NCBI RefSeq assembly: GCF_001552675.1
Contig: NZ_BCRQ01000023.1
Location: forward strand, 1 to 40,004
Length of the DNA: 40,004 nucleotides
Source of the DNA: Alicyclobacillus sendaiensis NBRC 100866
Lineage (GTDB): Bacteria; Bacillota; Bacilli; Alicyclobacillales; Alicyclobacillaceae
Direction: 5' to 3'
The notes under the pieces were generated by a model. It did not search any database. It was not told where the DNA came from and saw nothing but the letters and a program-made list of their open reading frames with translations. The position numbers and the translations under genes are program-made. Below, piece after piece: positions 1-8,754 of the stretch (the stretch's first letter is position 1; each line of letters starts with the position of its first letter).

Positions 1-27
1 GACACGGACGGCAACCGTCCATCGCTT

Positions 28-56
28 TTGCAGCCCTATGGGACAAGGTCTATAAT
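28..56 (+). promoter_or_regulatory. SigA-type promoter of the men operon
   Basis: TTGCAG (28-33) and a perfect TATAAT (51-56) are separated by 17 bp, about 70 bp upstream of menB. No other gene start lies between, so this is the likely vegetative promoter for the menaquinone operon. An AGGAGG ribosome site follows just before the menB start. Confidence 0.75.
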
Positions 57-125
57 GAGTTCGCGTCAATCGACGAGATCGGACACGAATAGAGCCTAAA
101 CACATGGCGCGAGGAGGCTTTACTC

Positions 126-944
126 ATGGCGCTCAATTGGGAGCGAGTCAAAGAATACACGGACATCATCTATGAGCGGGCCGAAGGCATTGCGCGGGTC
201 ACCATCAACCGCCCCGAGGTCCGAAATGCGTTTCGGCCTGAGACCGTGATGGAGATGATCGACGCCTTTCAACACATCCGCGACGACAGCTCCACCGGCG
301 TCGTGCTGCTGCGCGGCCAAGGGAACGAGGCGTTTTGTTCGGGAGGCGATCAGCGTGTGCGCGGTCACGGCGGCTACGTCGGCGGCGACGGAGTCCCGAG
401 GCTGAACGTGTTGGATCTCCAGCGGCTCATTCGCACGCTGCCAAAGCCGGTCATCGCGGTGGTAGCGGGCTACGCCATCGGCGGAGGCCACGTGCTCCAC
501 GTCTGCTGCGACCTGACCATTGCGGCGGAGAACGCCGTGTTCGGCCAGGTGGGGCCGAAGGTCGGAAGCTTCGACGGCGGCTACGGCGTCTCGCTTCTCT
601 CGCGGCTCGTGGGCCAGAAGAAGGCGAAGGAGATCTGGTTCCTCTGCCGGCAGTACAACGCGCAGGAAGCCCTGCAGATGGGGCTCGTCAACGCGGTGGT
701 CCCGCTGGAGCGGCTCGAGGAGGAATCGATCCGCTGGGCGAAGGAAATCCTGGAGAAGAGCCCGATTGCCATCCGCTTCCTGAAAGCGGCGTTCAACGCG
801 GATACCGATGGCGCGGCCGGGCTGCAGCAATTTGCCGGCGATGCCACCATGCTGTACTACATGACGGACGAGGCGAAGGAGGGCGCCCGCGCGTTCCTCG
901 AAAAGCGTCCACCGGATTTCAGCAAGTTCCCGCGGTTGCCCTGA
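126..944 (+). CDS. menB: 1,4-dihydroxy-2-naphthoyl-CoA synthase
   Basis: MenB closes the second ring of the menaquinone headgroup, converting o-succinylbenzoyl-CoA to 1,4-dihydroxy-2-naphthoyl-CoA in the cytoplasm. The 272-residue protein is a full-length crotonase-fold enzyme. It shows the N-terminal [14 protein letters not shown] strand, the oxyanion-hole region CSGGDQ, and the MenB hallmark [12 protein letters not shown], which separates it from ordinary enoyl-CoA hydratases. The C-terminal tail ends in the typical [14 protein letters not shown]. The ATG at 126 has AGGAGG about 9 bases upstream. It is the first gene of menB-E-F-D-H; menC and menA are not in the window. Confidence 0.95.
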   Translation: MALNWERVKEYTDIIYERAEGIARVTINRPEVRNAFRPETVMEMIDAFQHIRDDSSTGVVLLRGQGNEAFCSGGDQRVRGHGGYVGGDGVPRLNVLDLQRLIRTLPKPVIAVVAGYAIGGGHVLHVCCDLTIAAENAVFGQVGPKVGSFDGGYGVSLLSRLVGQKKAKEIWFLCRQYNAQEALQMGLVNAVVPLERLEEESIRWAKEILEKSPIAIRFLKAAFNADTDGAAGLQQFAGDATMLYYMTDEAKEGARAFLEKRPPDFSKFPRLP

Positions 945-1001
945 ACCGGCGAGTTCACGCCCGTGGACAACCGCGTTTGAAGGCGGGGGTGAGCGGCCAT
1001 C

Positions 1002-2534
1002 ATGAATCTAGAGAGCGCGCAGGCGCCCATCGTTTCCCTCCCGGATTGGCTGTCCATCCACGCGGAGCGCAGGCCACGGCGCGTGGCCCTTCAGTCGGAC
1101 CACCGCGCCATCACCTACGGGGAGTTGCACGCGGCGGCGACGGCGATGGCGGCGAGAGCGTTCGCGCTCGGGGTTCGCCCGGGCCATCGCGTCGGCGTGA
1201 TGTGCCATCAGGGTCTGCTGCACGCGCTCTGTCTGCACGCGCTGATGTTGCTTCGCGCCGTATTGGTGCCGCTCAACTGGCGCCTGCAGCCGACGGAATT
1301 GGCGTATCAACTCGAGGACTCCGGGGCGTCGATTGTGCTCTGCGACGAATCGGCGGCGCCCCTCGCGTCGCAAGTGGCTGACGCGGTGTCGCGCCCCGTG
1401 CAGACCGTCCTGGTGTCGGAACGCGCCTGGGAGGCCGAGGCGTCGCCGGCGGGGGCGTTCCCCGTCGCATCCGTGGACGTGTCGCTGACCTCCGTGCACG
1501 CCATCGTGTACACGAGCGGAACCACCGGCAGACCGAAGGGCGCCATGATCACCTATCAAAACCATTGGTACAGCGCGATGGCGTCGGTCCTTCAATTCGG
1601 CCTCGATCCCGACGAGCACTGGCTCGTTCCCATGCCGCTGTTCCACGTCGGCGGCATGGGCGTGCTCATGCGAAGCCTCATTTACGGGACGACAGCCGTC
1701 GTGCACGACCGATTCGACGCGGAGCGGGTCGATCGCGCCTTGGCCTCCGGCGAAATCACGCTGGTGTCGCTCGTGCCGACGATGCTCGCGCGCCTGCTGA
1801 AGCTGCGGCGCGGGCCGTACCCGTCGCGTCTGCGCGCGATGCTGATGGGCGGCGCAGGCTGTCCTCGCCCCGTCCTGGAGCGGGCGCTTGAACTCGGCCT
1901 GCCCGTCGCGCAGAGCTACGGACTCACGGAGACCAACACGCAGGTGGCCACCATCGACCTGGCGGACGCGCTGCGCAAGATGGGATCCTCCGGGCGCCCG
2001 CTCGCCAACACGCGCATTGCCGTGCAGGGGCCAAACGGCCCCACCACGGCGCCGGGTGTCGAGGGCGAGATCCTGGTGCAGGGCCCGACTGTATTCGCTG
2101 GTTATTATAACAGAAAAGAGGAGACGGAACGCGCCCTGTCCGGGGGATGGCTGCACACCGGCGACATCGGGCGCTTCGATGAAGACGGCTTTTTGTACGT
2201 GTTGGACCGGCGCGCGGACCTCATCGTGTCGGGCGGGGAAAACGTGTACCCGGCCGAGATTGAGTCGCAGATGCTCGCGCTTCCGGGTGTGGTGGATGCG
2301 GGCGTTGTGGGAAAGCCGGACGACGAGTGGGGACAGGTGCCTGTTGCATTTGTCGTGCTGGAGCCGGGCAAAGTGCTCACGGACGAGATGGCGCGCGCGC
2401 TGCGCGAAGAGCTTCGGGCGCGGCTCGCGCACTACAAGGTGCCGGCTGAAATTCGGCAAGTCGATGCACTGCCTCGCACGGCGTCCGGCAAGTTGATGCG
2501 TTACGAGATGAGAAAGTGGGTGATGCAGGGATGA
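1002..2534 (+). CDS. menE: o-succinylbenzoate-CoA ligase
   Basis: MenE activates o-succinylbenzoate with ATP and CoA, giving the MenB substrate. The 510-residue protein belongs to the adenylate-forming (ANL) superfamily. The AMP-binding P-loop YTSGTTGRPKG lies near residue 170, the adenylate motif SYGLTETN near 305, the hinge region DRRADLIVSGGENVYP near 405-420, and the C-terminal catalytic lysine motif PRTASGKLMR near 495. ANL enzymes are easily confused with other acyl-CoA ligases; placement between menB and menF makes MenE the best call. Its stop codon overlaps the next start as ATGA. Confidence 0.92.
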   Translation: MNLESAQAPIVSLPDWLSIHAERRPRRVALQSDHRAITYGELHAAATAMAARAFALGVRPGHRVGVMCHQGLLHALCLHALMLLRAVLVPLNWRLQPTELAYQLEDSGASIVLCDESAAPLASQVADAVSRPVQTVLVSERAWEAEASPAGAFPVASVDVSLTSVHAIVYTSGTTGRPKGAMITYQNHWYSAMASVLQFGLDPDEHWLVPMPLFHVGGMGVLMRSLIYGTTAVVHDRFDAERVDRALASGEITLVSLVPTMLARLLKLRRGPYPSRLRAMLMGGAGCPRPVLERALELGLPVAQSYGLTETNTQVATIDLADALRKMGSSGRPLANTRIAVQGPNGPTTAPGVEGEILVQGPTVFAGYYNRKEETERALSGGWLHTGDIGRFDEDGFLYVLDRRADLIVSGGENVYPAEIESQMLALPGVVDAGVVGKPDDEWGQVPVAFVVLEPGKVLTDEMARALREELRARLAHYKVPAEIRQVDALPRTASGKLMRYEMRKWVMQG

Positions 2535-3889
2535 GCGTGACGGCGCGTGAAGCGCTGCGACAAAGCCTCATGGCGCGAATCGTCGAGGCGTTTTCCGAAA
2601 GGTCGGCGCGCGGACCGTCCGACGCGCCCGTTCGGCTGCGCGTTCCGTTTGATCGCTCGCTTGCGTCGCTCGCGCACTGGCATCGCTGGGAGCCCGCCGT
2701 GTACAGCCGTCCGCCGAGTGGGGACGAGCGTTTTGGGGTGGGCGTGTACCGCCGGCTGGTGGCGAGTTCGGACGATGACTGGGAGGATTTGAAAGCTCGC
2801 TTTGCGGAAGAGCAGCTCCCTCCCGGCCTCCCATGGTTTGGCGCGGTTCCGTTCGACTTCCGCGCCCTTCCGCTCGGCATGTGGGCCGCTTGGCCGAAGT
2901 CCATCTGGTTTGCGCCGAGGTTGTACCTCACCAAGGCGGCTTCGTCGGACGTGGCGGAGGTGCTCTACCTCCCGCCTCGCGGCGCGGACGAGATGGACGT
3001 GCGGGCCGACGTGATGGACCTCCTCGACATCCACGGAGAGGACCAGTCATCGGAGGAACGCCCCGCGTTCGAAGCTCCTGAGGACTTTCGCCGATTTACG
3101 GACAAAATCCAGCGCGCGCTCCGGGAAATTCGCCAGGGGCGCCTCAGCAAGGTGGTGGTGGCGCGCTACGTCACGGGCCACGTGACGCGTCCGCTGGACG
3201 AGGCCCTCGAGCTCCTCGCTTCGCGGTATCCGGACAGCCACGTCTTTGCGCTCTCGTGGCAGGGTCGGTGGCTTGTGGCCGCTAGCCCCGAGCGGCTTTG
3301 CTCCGTGCATGCGCGGACCGTCGAGATCGACTGCCTCGCCGGCACGGCGCGCAGGGGGCGGAGTGACGAGGAGGACCAACAGCTTGCGGCCGAACTCGTC
3401 GCGAGCGCGAAGCATCGGCGGGAGCATCAAGCCGTGGTCGATCACGTCCTGCAAGCGGTCGCGCCGCTGTGTGAGCGCGTCGAGGCCCAACCGGAGCCCT
3501 CGGTAGTCAAGTTGGCGAACGTGCAGCATTTGCGGACGCAGGTGACGGGTCGGCTGAACCCTGGGGTGGGACTCCTCGATGTCGCAAAAACGCTCCATCC
3601 GACCCCGGCGGTCGCGGGGGCCCCACAGCGCGAGGCCACCAGTTACGTCACAGCCCACGAGGGCTGGCCGCGCGGATATTACAGCGGTGCGTTTGGCACG
3701 TACGCCGAGGGTGAGGGTCAGCTCGACGTATGCCTGCGCTCGGCCTTCGTGGCGGCTGGGGAAGCCGTGCTCTTCGCTGGGTGTGGGATTGTCGAGGGCT
3801 CGGATCCGGTCGCGGAGTGGGAGGAGAGCGAACTCAAGCTCCGGCCGATGCGCGAGGCCTTGGGCGTTCAGGAGGAGGTGGGGCCTTGA
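2531..3889 (+). CDS. menF: Isochorismate synthase
   Basis: Converts chorismate to isochorismate, the entry step of menaquinone synthesis. The protein has 452 residues from the ATG at 2531, which overlaps the menE stop as ATGA; a GTG 15 bases upstream is possible but lies inside menE. The C-terminal half is a chorismate-binding domain: KVVVARYV, the LAGTARRG segment, KHRREHQAVVDHV, the PTPAVAGAP loop, and GYYSGAFG near the end. The N-terminal half is divergent, as usual in this family. Related synthases (DhbC/EntC) serve siderophores, but the men context settles the role. The family is Mg-dependent. Confidence 0.93.
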   Translation: MSVTAREALRQSLMARIVEAFSERSARGPSDAPVRLRVPFDRSLASLAHWHRWEPAVYSRPPSGDERFGVGVYRRLVASSDDDWEDLKARFAEEQLPPGLPWFGAVPFDFRALPLGMWAAWPKSIWFAPRLYLTKAASSDVAEVLYLPPRGADEMDVRADVMDLLDIHGEDQSSEERPAFEAPEDFRRFTDKIQRALREIRQGRLSKVVVARYVTGHVTRPLDEALELLASRYPDSHVFALSWQGRWLVAASPERLCSVHARTVEIDCLAGTARRGRSDEEDQQLAAELVASAKHRREHQAVVDHVLQAVAPLCERVEAQPEPSVVKLANVQHLRTQVTGRLNPGVGLLDVAKTLHPTPAVAGAPQREATSYVTAHEGWPRGYYSGAFGTYAEGEGQLDVCLRSAFVAAGEAVLFAGCGIVEGSDPVAEWEESELKLRPMREALGVQEEVGP

Positions 3890-5571
3890 ATTCGGATCTG
3901 TGGCCTGTGCACGCGCTGGTGGACGGGTTGTACGCGAGCGGGGTGCGGCGCGCGGTCATCTCGCCGGGATCGCGCAACACGCCTGTCGTGTTTGCGCTTC
4001 TCGAGCATGGCGGCATCGGGCTCGTGTCCCATATGGACGAGCGATCCGCCGGCTTCTTTGCGCTTGGCCTCGCTCGACAGTCGGGGGAGCCGGTGGCCGT
4101 GGTCTGCACGTCGGGCACGGCGGTCGCGAATTTGTACCCCGCGGTCGTCGAGGCGTACTTCTCTCGCGTCCCGCTCGTCGTGCTGACGGCGGATCGACCC
4201 GCCGAGTTGCGCGAGGTCGGGGCCAATCAGACCATTCGCCAGCCAAATCTGTTTGGCGCGCACGTCAAGTGGGCCTGTGAAGCGCCAACGCCGGAGGACA
4301 GGGCCCACCTCGCGCTCGACTTACGCGGCCTGGCGTTGCGCGCCGGGCTCGCCGCGAGGACCGTCCCCGAGGGGCCCGTGCACATCAATCTGCCGTTTCG
4401 AGAACCTCTCCTGCCTCCCAAGAGAAGCGAATGCGCCGGGCTTGCGCAGCTTCCCGCCATTCAGGGACAGCCTGCCGCGAGTCCAGCGTGCGCGCCTGCC
4501 GCGATCGCCCAGGTGGAGGAGGCGCTCGCCCGGGCCGAGCGGCCGGTCGTCGTCGCCGGCCCCATGCGGCCTGGCCGGTTGGCGCAGGGCGTCGCTCGGT
4601 TCGCTGCCGCCTGCGGCATTCCTCTCCTGGCGGACATCTTGAGTCAATGCCGCGACAGCGAGGCGAGCGCGCCGTATTACGATCTCGTCCTCCGCGCCGG
4701 CGCTGCGCCGGAACCTCCCGATCTCGTTCTGCGGTTTGGCGGCGAGCCGACGTCCAAGGCGCTCGCCTCTTGGTTGCAAAGCGCAAAGGCCGAAGTTGTG
4801 GTGTTTGACGAGACGCCGCTGTATCGCGACAGCGGGCACCTGGCCACGCACATCGTCGTCGGAGATCCGACGCCGTGGCTCGAAGAGGTGCGCGTGTATG
4901 GCAATTGGCGCGAATACAGGGCGGCTTGGCGGCGCGCAGCCGAGGTCGCGCGGCGCGCGCTCGCGGAATTCGTGCCCTGGTTTGAGGGAGAAGCGGTGCG
5001 GCTGGCAGTCGAGTCCCTGAATGCGGGGCACGTGCTCGTGCTTGGCAACAGCCGGCCCATTCGGGACGCGGACGCCTTGGCGCGGCCGAGGGCGGGCGTC
5101 GACGTGCACGGGAATCGCGGCGCCAGCGGGATCGACGGCGTCACGTCGACGGCGCTCGGCCACGCCATCGCGTCGGGGAAGCCGACGCTCCTCGCGATTG
5201 GCGACGTGTCGTTTTACCACGACTTGAACGGGCTCGCCGCGGCTCGCGAACTGGCGTCTCCCTTCGTCGTCGTACTCGTCCACAACGGCGGCGGCGGGAT
5301 CTTTCGACACCTCGCGCAGGCGGATAGGCCCGAAGCGCTCCATTGGTTCACCACGCCGCACGAACTCGACTTCGCGCCCATCGTGCGCGCCTACGGAGGC
5401 AGGTACGTGTGCGCGAGCGGCGGCGACGACTTCCTGGCCGCGGTGGGCGAAGGCATGCGTGGATCAGGGCTCACGGTCGTGGAGGCTCGCTTTCCAAACG
5501 ACGAGAGCCCAAAGGTGTACCGGGACATTCTCGCGCGGCTCGCAAGCGCGATGGGCGTGAGTGTGCTATGA
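3886..5571 (+). CDS. menD: SEPHCHC synthase (MenD)
   Basis: Thiamine-diphosphate enzyme that adds a succinic semialdehyde unit from 2-oxoglutarate to isochorismate. The chosen start is TTG at 3886, overlapping the menF stop by three bases. GGAGGAGG sits 8-10 bases upstream and the protein then begins directly with the expected SDLWPVHALVDGLYASG; the reading frame stays open upstream only inside menF. The 561 residues show the N-terminal VISPGSRNTPVVF and MDERSAGFFALG motifs, the GTAVANLYPAVVEA segment, and the cofactor/Mg-binding GDVSFYHDLNGL near residue 445. Length is normal. The TTG start and coupling probably tune MenD level to MenF. Confidence 0.94.
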   Translation: MNSDLWPVHALVDGLYASGVRRAVISPGSRNTPVVFALLEHGGIGLVSHMDERSAGFFALGLARQSGEPVAVVCTSGTAVANLYPAVVEAYFSRVPLVVLTADRPAELREVGANQTIRQPNLFGAHVKWACEAPTPEDRAHLALDLRGLALRAGLAARTVPEGPVHINLPFREPLLPPKRSECAGLAQLPAIQGQPAASPACAPAAIAQVEEALARAERPVVVAGPMRPGRLAQGVARFAAACGIPLLADILSQCRDSEASAPYYDLVLRAGAAPEPPDLVLRFGGEPTSKALASWLQSAKAEVVVFDETPLYRDSGHLATHIVVGDPTPWLEEVRVYGNWREYRAAWRRAAEVARRALAEFVPWFEGEAVRLAVESLNAGHVLVLGNSRPIRDADALARPRAGVDVHGNRGASGIDGVTSTALGHAIASGKPTLLAIGDVSFYHDLNGLAAARELASPFVVVLVHNGGGGIFRHLAQADRPEALHWFTTPHELDFAPIVRAYGGRYVCASGGDDFLAAVGEGMRGSGLTVVEARFPNDESPKVYRDILARLASAMGVSVL

Positions 5572-6404
5572 AGCGCACGGCCTTCGTCCGAGGTGTTCGA
5601 TACGCGTACCGCTTCATCCCGGGGGACGAGCCATGCCTATTTCTGCACGGTTTCACCGGTGCCGGCGACGTGTTCGTGCCCGTGCTCGAACGGATGCTCC
5701 GCTTCGGCTGCCAGCCGTCGGCCATCCTGCCGGATCTCTTGGGGCACGGGGCGAGCGACGTGCCCGAGGACGCTGCGCGGCTTTCCATGGACGAGACGGT
5801 GCACGATCTCGACGCACTCCTGGACGAACTCGACATCTCGTCCTGCAAGGTGGTCGGCTACTCGATGGGCGGGCGGGTGGCGCTCGCATTCGCCATCCAT
5901 TTTCCTCACCGCGTGCGGGCGCTTGTGTTGGAGTCTGCCTCGCCAGGCATCCAAGATCCGCGCGAGCGCGAGGCGCGAAGGCATGAAGACGACCGCCTGG
6001 CCGACGAGATGGAAGCGCGCGGTCTTGAGTGGTTCGTCTCCGAATGGGAGCGCCGCCCCATCTTTGCAACGCACGAGGCGCTGCCCGAGGAGGCGAAGGC
6101 CCTTCAGCGCGCCGTTCGTCTCTCGGGCAGCGCGCGCGGCTACGCGCAGAGCCTGCGCGGGTTGGGGACGGGGCGGCAGCCGTCGTATTGGGACATGTTG
6201 GACCAACTTGCGATGCCTGTCGCGCTGGTCACGGGAGCGCTGGATGCGAAGTTCACCGGCATTGCCGAACGCATGCGATCCCGCCTGCGAAACGCCATGC
6301 ACGTCCGCATCGACGGCGCGGGTCATACGCCGCACCTCGAACAACCGGATCGCTTCGCCGAGTGGTTCGCGCAATTCCTCTGTGCACCGGGGCGCCTGCA
6401 TTGA
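5568..6404 (+). CDS. menH: SHCHC synthase-like alpha/beta hydrolase
   Basis: MenH eliminates pyruvate from SEPHCHC to give SHCHC. The 278-residue protein starts at ATG 5568, overlapping the menD stop (ATGA). It has an alpha/beta-hydrolase fold: the oxyanion motif LHGFTG near residue 25, the nucleophile elbow GYSMGGR with Ser99, and a C-terminal GAGHTPHLEQPDRF carrying the catalytic His. An acidic residue is expected in the VTGALDAKF strand. Hydrolases of this fold are promiscuous, so the name rests on the operon position directly after menD, which is a very common arrangement. Confidence 0.88.
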   Translation: MKRTAFVRGVRYAYRFIPGDEPCLFLHGFTGAGDVFVPVLERMLRFGCQPSAILPDLLGHGASDVPEDAARLSMDETVHDLDALLDELDISSCKVVGYSMGGRVALAFAIHFPHRVRALVLESASPGIQDPREREARRHEDDRLADEMEARGLEWFVSEWERRPIFATHEALPEEAKALQRAVRLSGSARGYAQSLRGLGTGRQPSYWDMLDQLAMPVALVTGALDAKFTGIAERMRSRLRNAMHVRIDGAGHTPHLEQPDRFAEWFAQFLCAPGRLH

Positions 6405-6416
6405 CGGAGGCGCCCT
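6389..6416 (+). terminator. Possible terminator after menH
   Basis: GGGGCGCC (6389-6396) can pair with GGCGCCCT (6409-6416) around a 12-base loop that contains the menH stop codon. The following CTCGTTTG is a poor T-tract, so termination may be partial. Confidence 0.45.
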
Positions 6417-6425
6417 GCCCTCGTT

Positions 6426-6451
6426 TGTAAACCCCGTGTAAAGTTTGTGAA
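6426..6451 (-). promoter_or_regulatory. Inverted PhoP-type hexamers
   Basis: On the minus strand this stretch reads TTCACA, TTTACA, TTTACA (5' ends 6451, 6442, 6431). The last two are 11 bp apart. They face away from the direct array at 6469-6507. No -10 element lies at the expected distance to the left, so this is more likely an extra regulator-binding cluster than a promoter. Confidence 0.4.
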
Positions 6452-6468
6452 GCTCTTTCCGACAAATC

Positions 6469-6522
6469 TTCACACCAAATTCAGCATCTCTCCAAGGCGC
6501 CTTCACATCCCCTTGCTACGCT
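6469..6522 (+). promoter_or_regulatory. PhoP-box promoter of pstSCA
   Basis: Four hexamers lie exactly 11 bp apart: TTCACA (6469), TTCAGC (6480), TCCAAG (6491) and TTCACA (6502). This matches the known Bacillus PhoP box (TT(A/C/T)ACA repeats with about 5-bp gaps). An extended -10, TGCTACGCT with hexamer TACGCT at 6517-6522, begins 15 bp after the start of the last hexamer. There is no good -35, as expected for an activator-dependent promoter. The same geometry recurs at 17010-17074 and, on the other strand, at 16886-16939. Confidence 0.8.
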
Positions 6523-6602
6523 CATCCTCGAGGGCGGCGGATGGTTTTGCTGCTTCCGCCTCAAACTTACGTAGCAAAGAAGACGATAAGGGGGACCTTT
6601 GC

Positions 6603-7730
6603 GTGAAGTTGCGTTCGAAGTGGTTTGCGGGTCTGGCGGCTGTCGCCGCAGTCGGTGTCGTGGCGGGGTGCGGAACATCGAATTCGTCTTCGTCGACGCA
6701 GAACGCTGCGCCCAGCAACTCGTCCCAGCAGGCGGCCAGCGTCGCGAATGTCACGCTCACCGAGACGGGATCGTCGCTGTTGTATCCGCTCTTCAACGCG
6801 CAGTGGATTCCTGCCTACCATAAGCTTCACCCCGACGTGCAGATGACCGCTGCGTCGACCGGGAGCGGAACGGGCATCTCCGATGCCATCGCTGGTACGG
6901 CGGACATCGGCGCGTCGGACGCGTACATGGCGGACGCTCAGATTCAGCAGCATCCCGATATGCTGAACATCCCGGTGGCTATTTCTGCGCAGCAGATCAT
7001 GTACAACCTGCCTGGCGTGAAGGGTCACCTCCACCTGAGCGGCGAAGTGCTCGCCGAGATCTATGAAGGCAAGATCCAGTACTGGGACGACGCGAAGATC
7101 AAAGCGCTCAACCCGGGCGTGAAGCTCCTGCATCAGGTTATCAAGCCCGTGGTGCGCTCGGACGGCTCCGGAGACACGTTCCTCTTTACCCAGTATCTGA
7201 GCAAGTCGAGCGCAGCGTGGAACCAGAATTACGGGTATGGCACTACCATCTCGTGGCCAGGTCTGCAGACGGAAATTGGTGCTAAGGGCAACCAGGGCGT
7301 AGTGGCCGCGCTCGCGAAGACGCCGTATTCCATCGGCTATGTGGGCATCAGCTGGTTGGACAAGGCGGTCCAACAGGGGCTTGGTTACGCGGCGCTTGAA
7401 AACAAAGCCGGCAAGTACGTGTTGCCGACCAGTGCGACCATCGAGGCCGCTGCGCAGGAGGGCGTGAAGAACGTGCCGGCCGACGAGCGGATTTCGCTCA
7501 TCGACGAGCCGGGCGCGAACTCGTACCCCATCATCAACTTCGAATACCTCATCGTGAAAGACGATCAGCCGAATGCGGCCAAAGCGGACGCGCTGAAGGC
7601 GTTCTTGAATTGGGCTATCAACCCGTCGGAAGGCAACAGCGCGAAGTTTTTGACGCCCGTGCACTTCCTGCCGCTGCCGACGAGCGTGCACGCCAAGAGC
7701 GAGGCGCAGATCGAGAAGATCAAAGGCTGA
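6603..7730 (+). CDS. pstS: Phosphate-binding lipoprotein
   Basis: PstS is the extracellular, lipid-anchored receptor that captures orthophosphate for the PstCAB ABC importer. The GTG at 6603 has GGGGGA about 8 bases upstream and gives 375 residues. The signal sequence runs VKLRSKWFAGLAAVAAVG and the lipobox VVAGC puts the modified Cys at residue 23, followed by a Ser/Asn/Gln-rich linker. Family motifs are ETGSSLLYPLF near the N-terminus, the phosphate-contacting STGSGTGISDAIAG, and RSDGSGDTFLFTQYLS in the middle. The protein is in the PstS family of solute-binding proteins and is first in pstS-C-A, behind the PhoP-type promoter. Confidence 0.95.
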   Translation: MKLRSKWFAGLAAVAAVGVVAGCGTSNSSSSTQNAAPSNSSQQAASVANVTLTETGSSLLYPLFNAQWIPAYHKLHPDVQMTAASTGSGTGISDAIAGTADIGASDAYMADAQIQQHPDMLNIPVAISAQQIMYNLPGVKGHLHLSGEVLAEIYEGKIQYWDDAKIKALNPGVKLLHQVIKPVVRSDGSGDTFLFTQYLSKSSAAWNQNYGYGTTISWPGLQTEIGAKGNQGVVAALAKTPYSIGYVGISWLDKAVQQGLGYAALENKAGKYVLPTSATIEAAAQEGVKNVPADERISLIDEPGANSYPIINFEYLIVKDDQPNAAKADALKAFLNWAINPSEGNSAKFLTPVHFLPLPTSVHAKSEAQIEKIKG

Positions 7731-7755
7731 AACCGATAGACCAGGAGGGCATGCC

Positions 7756-8754
7756 GTGCGCAAGGTTTCAAAGGCAGCCAAGGGCTGGGATCGCGGCTTT
7801 CGGGTGCTGGCGGCCATCGGGGCCGCCAGCCCCGCCGTGTTCCTGGTCTCGATTGCTGCCATCGTGTTGGTTGAATCGATTCCCACCATCCGCTTCATGG
7901 GGATACACTTTCTCACCGAAACGCGCTGGGACATGGGAAATCTGTACGGCGCCCTGACGCACAGAAACGGCATCACGGCGCCCGCCGGCGCGTCCTACGG
8001 CGCACTGGTGTTCATCGTCGGCACGCTGTTGTCGTCCGTCATCGCGCTCGTCATCGCGGTGCCGGTCTCGGTCGGAACCGCGCTGATTCTGGCGTACCGC
8101 GTGCGTGGACCGCTCGGTTTCCTGCTCAACATCTTGGTGGAGCTGTTGGCAGGCATTCCGAGTGTCGTCATCGGCCTCTGGGGCATTCTTGTGCTCGTTC
8201 CGTGGATTGCGAATGCGTTTGCGCCCTTTTTGAAATCCGTCCTCGGCTTCATCCCATTCTTCGGGGGACAGACAGGGACAGGGTACAGCCTGCTGGCGAG
8301 TGGCATCGTCCTCGCCATGATGATTGTGCCCATCATCACGGCGACTACCCGCGACCTGCTCGTGCAGGTGCCTCTGCTTGCGCGCGAGGGCGGGCTCGGG
8401 ATCGGCATGACGTCATGGGAAGTGGTCCGCTACATCGCTTTGCCGTATATCCGCGAAGGTTTTATTGGCGCCGTCGCGCTCGGTTGGGGGCGCGCGATGG
8501 GGGAGACCATGGCCGTGCTCATGGTGTCCGGCAACGCGACGAACATCCTGCCACAGAACCTGTACAGCCCCATTTCCACGATGGCCGCGTTCATTGCGAA
8601 CCAGTTGGACAGCGCGGAGACGGACGCCTCGGGCATGGCTGTCCACGCGCTCTCTGAGCTCGCACTGCTCCTTCTCGCCATCACCCTTGCCACGAACCTC
8701 GTGGCGCGATGGCTGGTTCGCCCGCGGCGCCGCGGAGGGGTGGTTGCGCCATGA
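7756..8754 (+). CDS. pstC: Phosphate ABC transporter permease PstC
   Basis: One of the two membrane subunits of the phosphate importer. The GTG at 7756 follows AGGAGGG by 6 bases, 25 bases after pstS. The 332 residues contain about six hydrophobic helices: near residues 15-40, 75-100, 105-145, 165-195, 240-260 and 295-320. The coupling-helix region that docks on the ATPase is visible as LLAREGGLGIGMTSWEVVRYIALPYIREG, with the permease EAA-type glycine. GWGRAMGETMAVLMVSGN is highly characteristic of PstC. The stop overlaps the pstA start (ATGA). Confidence 0.95.
   Translation: MRKVSKAAKGWDRGFRVLAAIGAASPAVFLVSIAAIVLVESIPTIRFMGIHFLTETRWDMGNLYGALTHRNGITAPAGASYGALVFIVGTLLSSVIALVIAVPVSVGTALILAYRVRGPLGFLLNILVELLAGIPSVVIGLWGILVLVPWIANAFAPFLKSVLGFIPFFGGQTGTGYSLLASGIVLAMMIVPIITATTRDLLVQVPLLAREGGLGIGMTSWEVVRYIALPYIREGFIGAVALGWGRAMGETMAVLMVSGNATNILPQNLYSPISTMAAFIANQLDSAETDASGMAVHALSELALLLLAITLATNLVARWLVRPRRRGGVVAP

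Noticed and set aside
1008-2459. 483-codon minus-strand frame opposite menE
   Set aside because: GC shadow: His/Arg-rich, no ribosome site, no domain.
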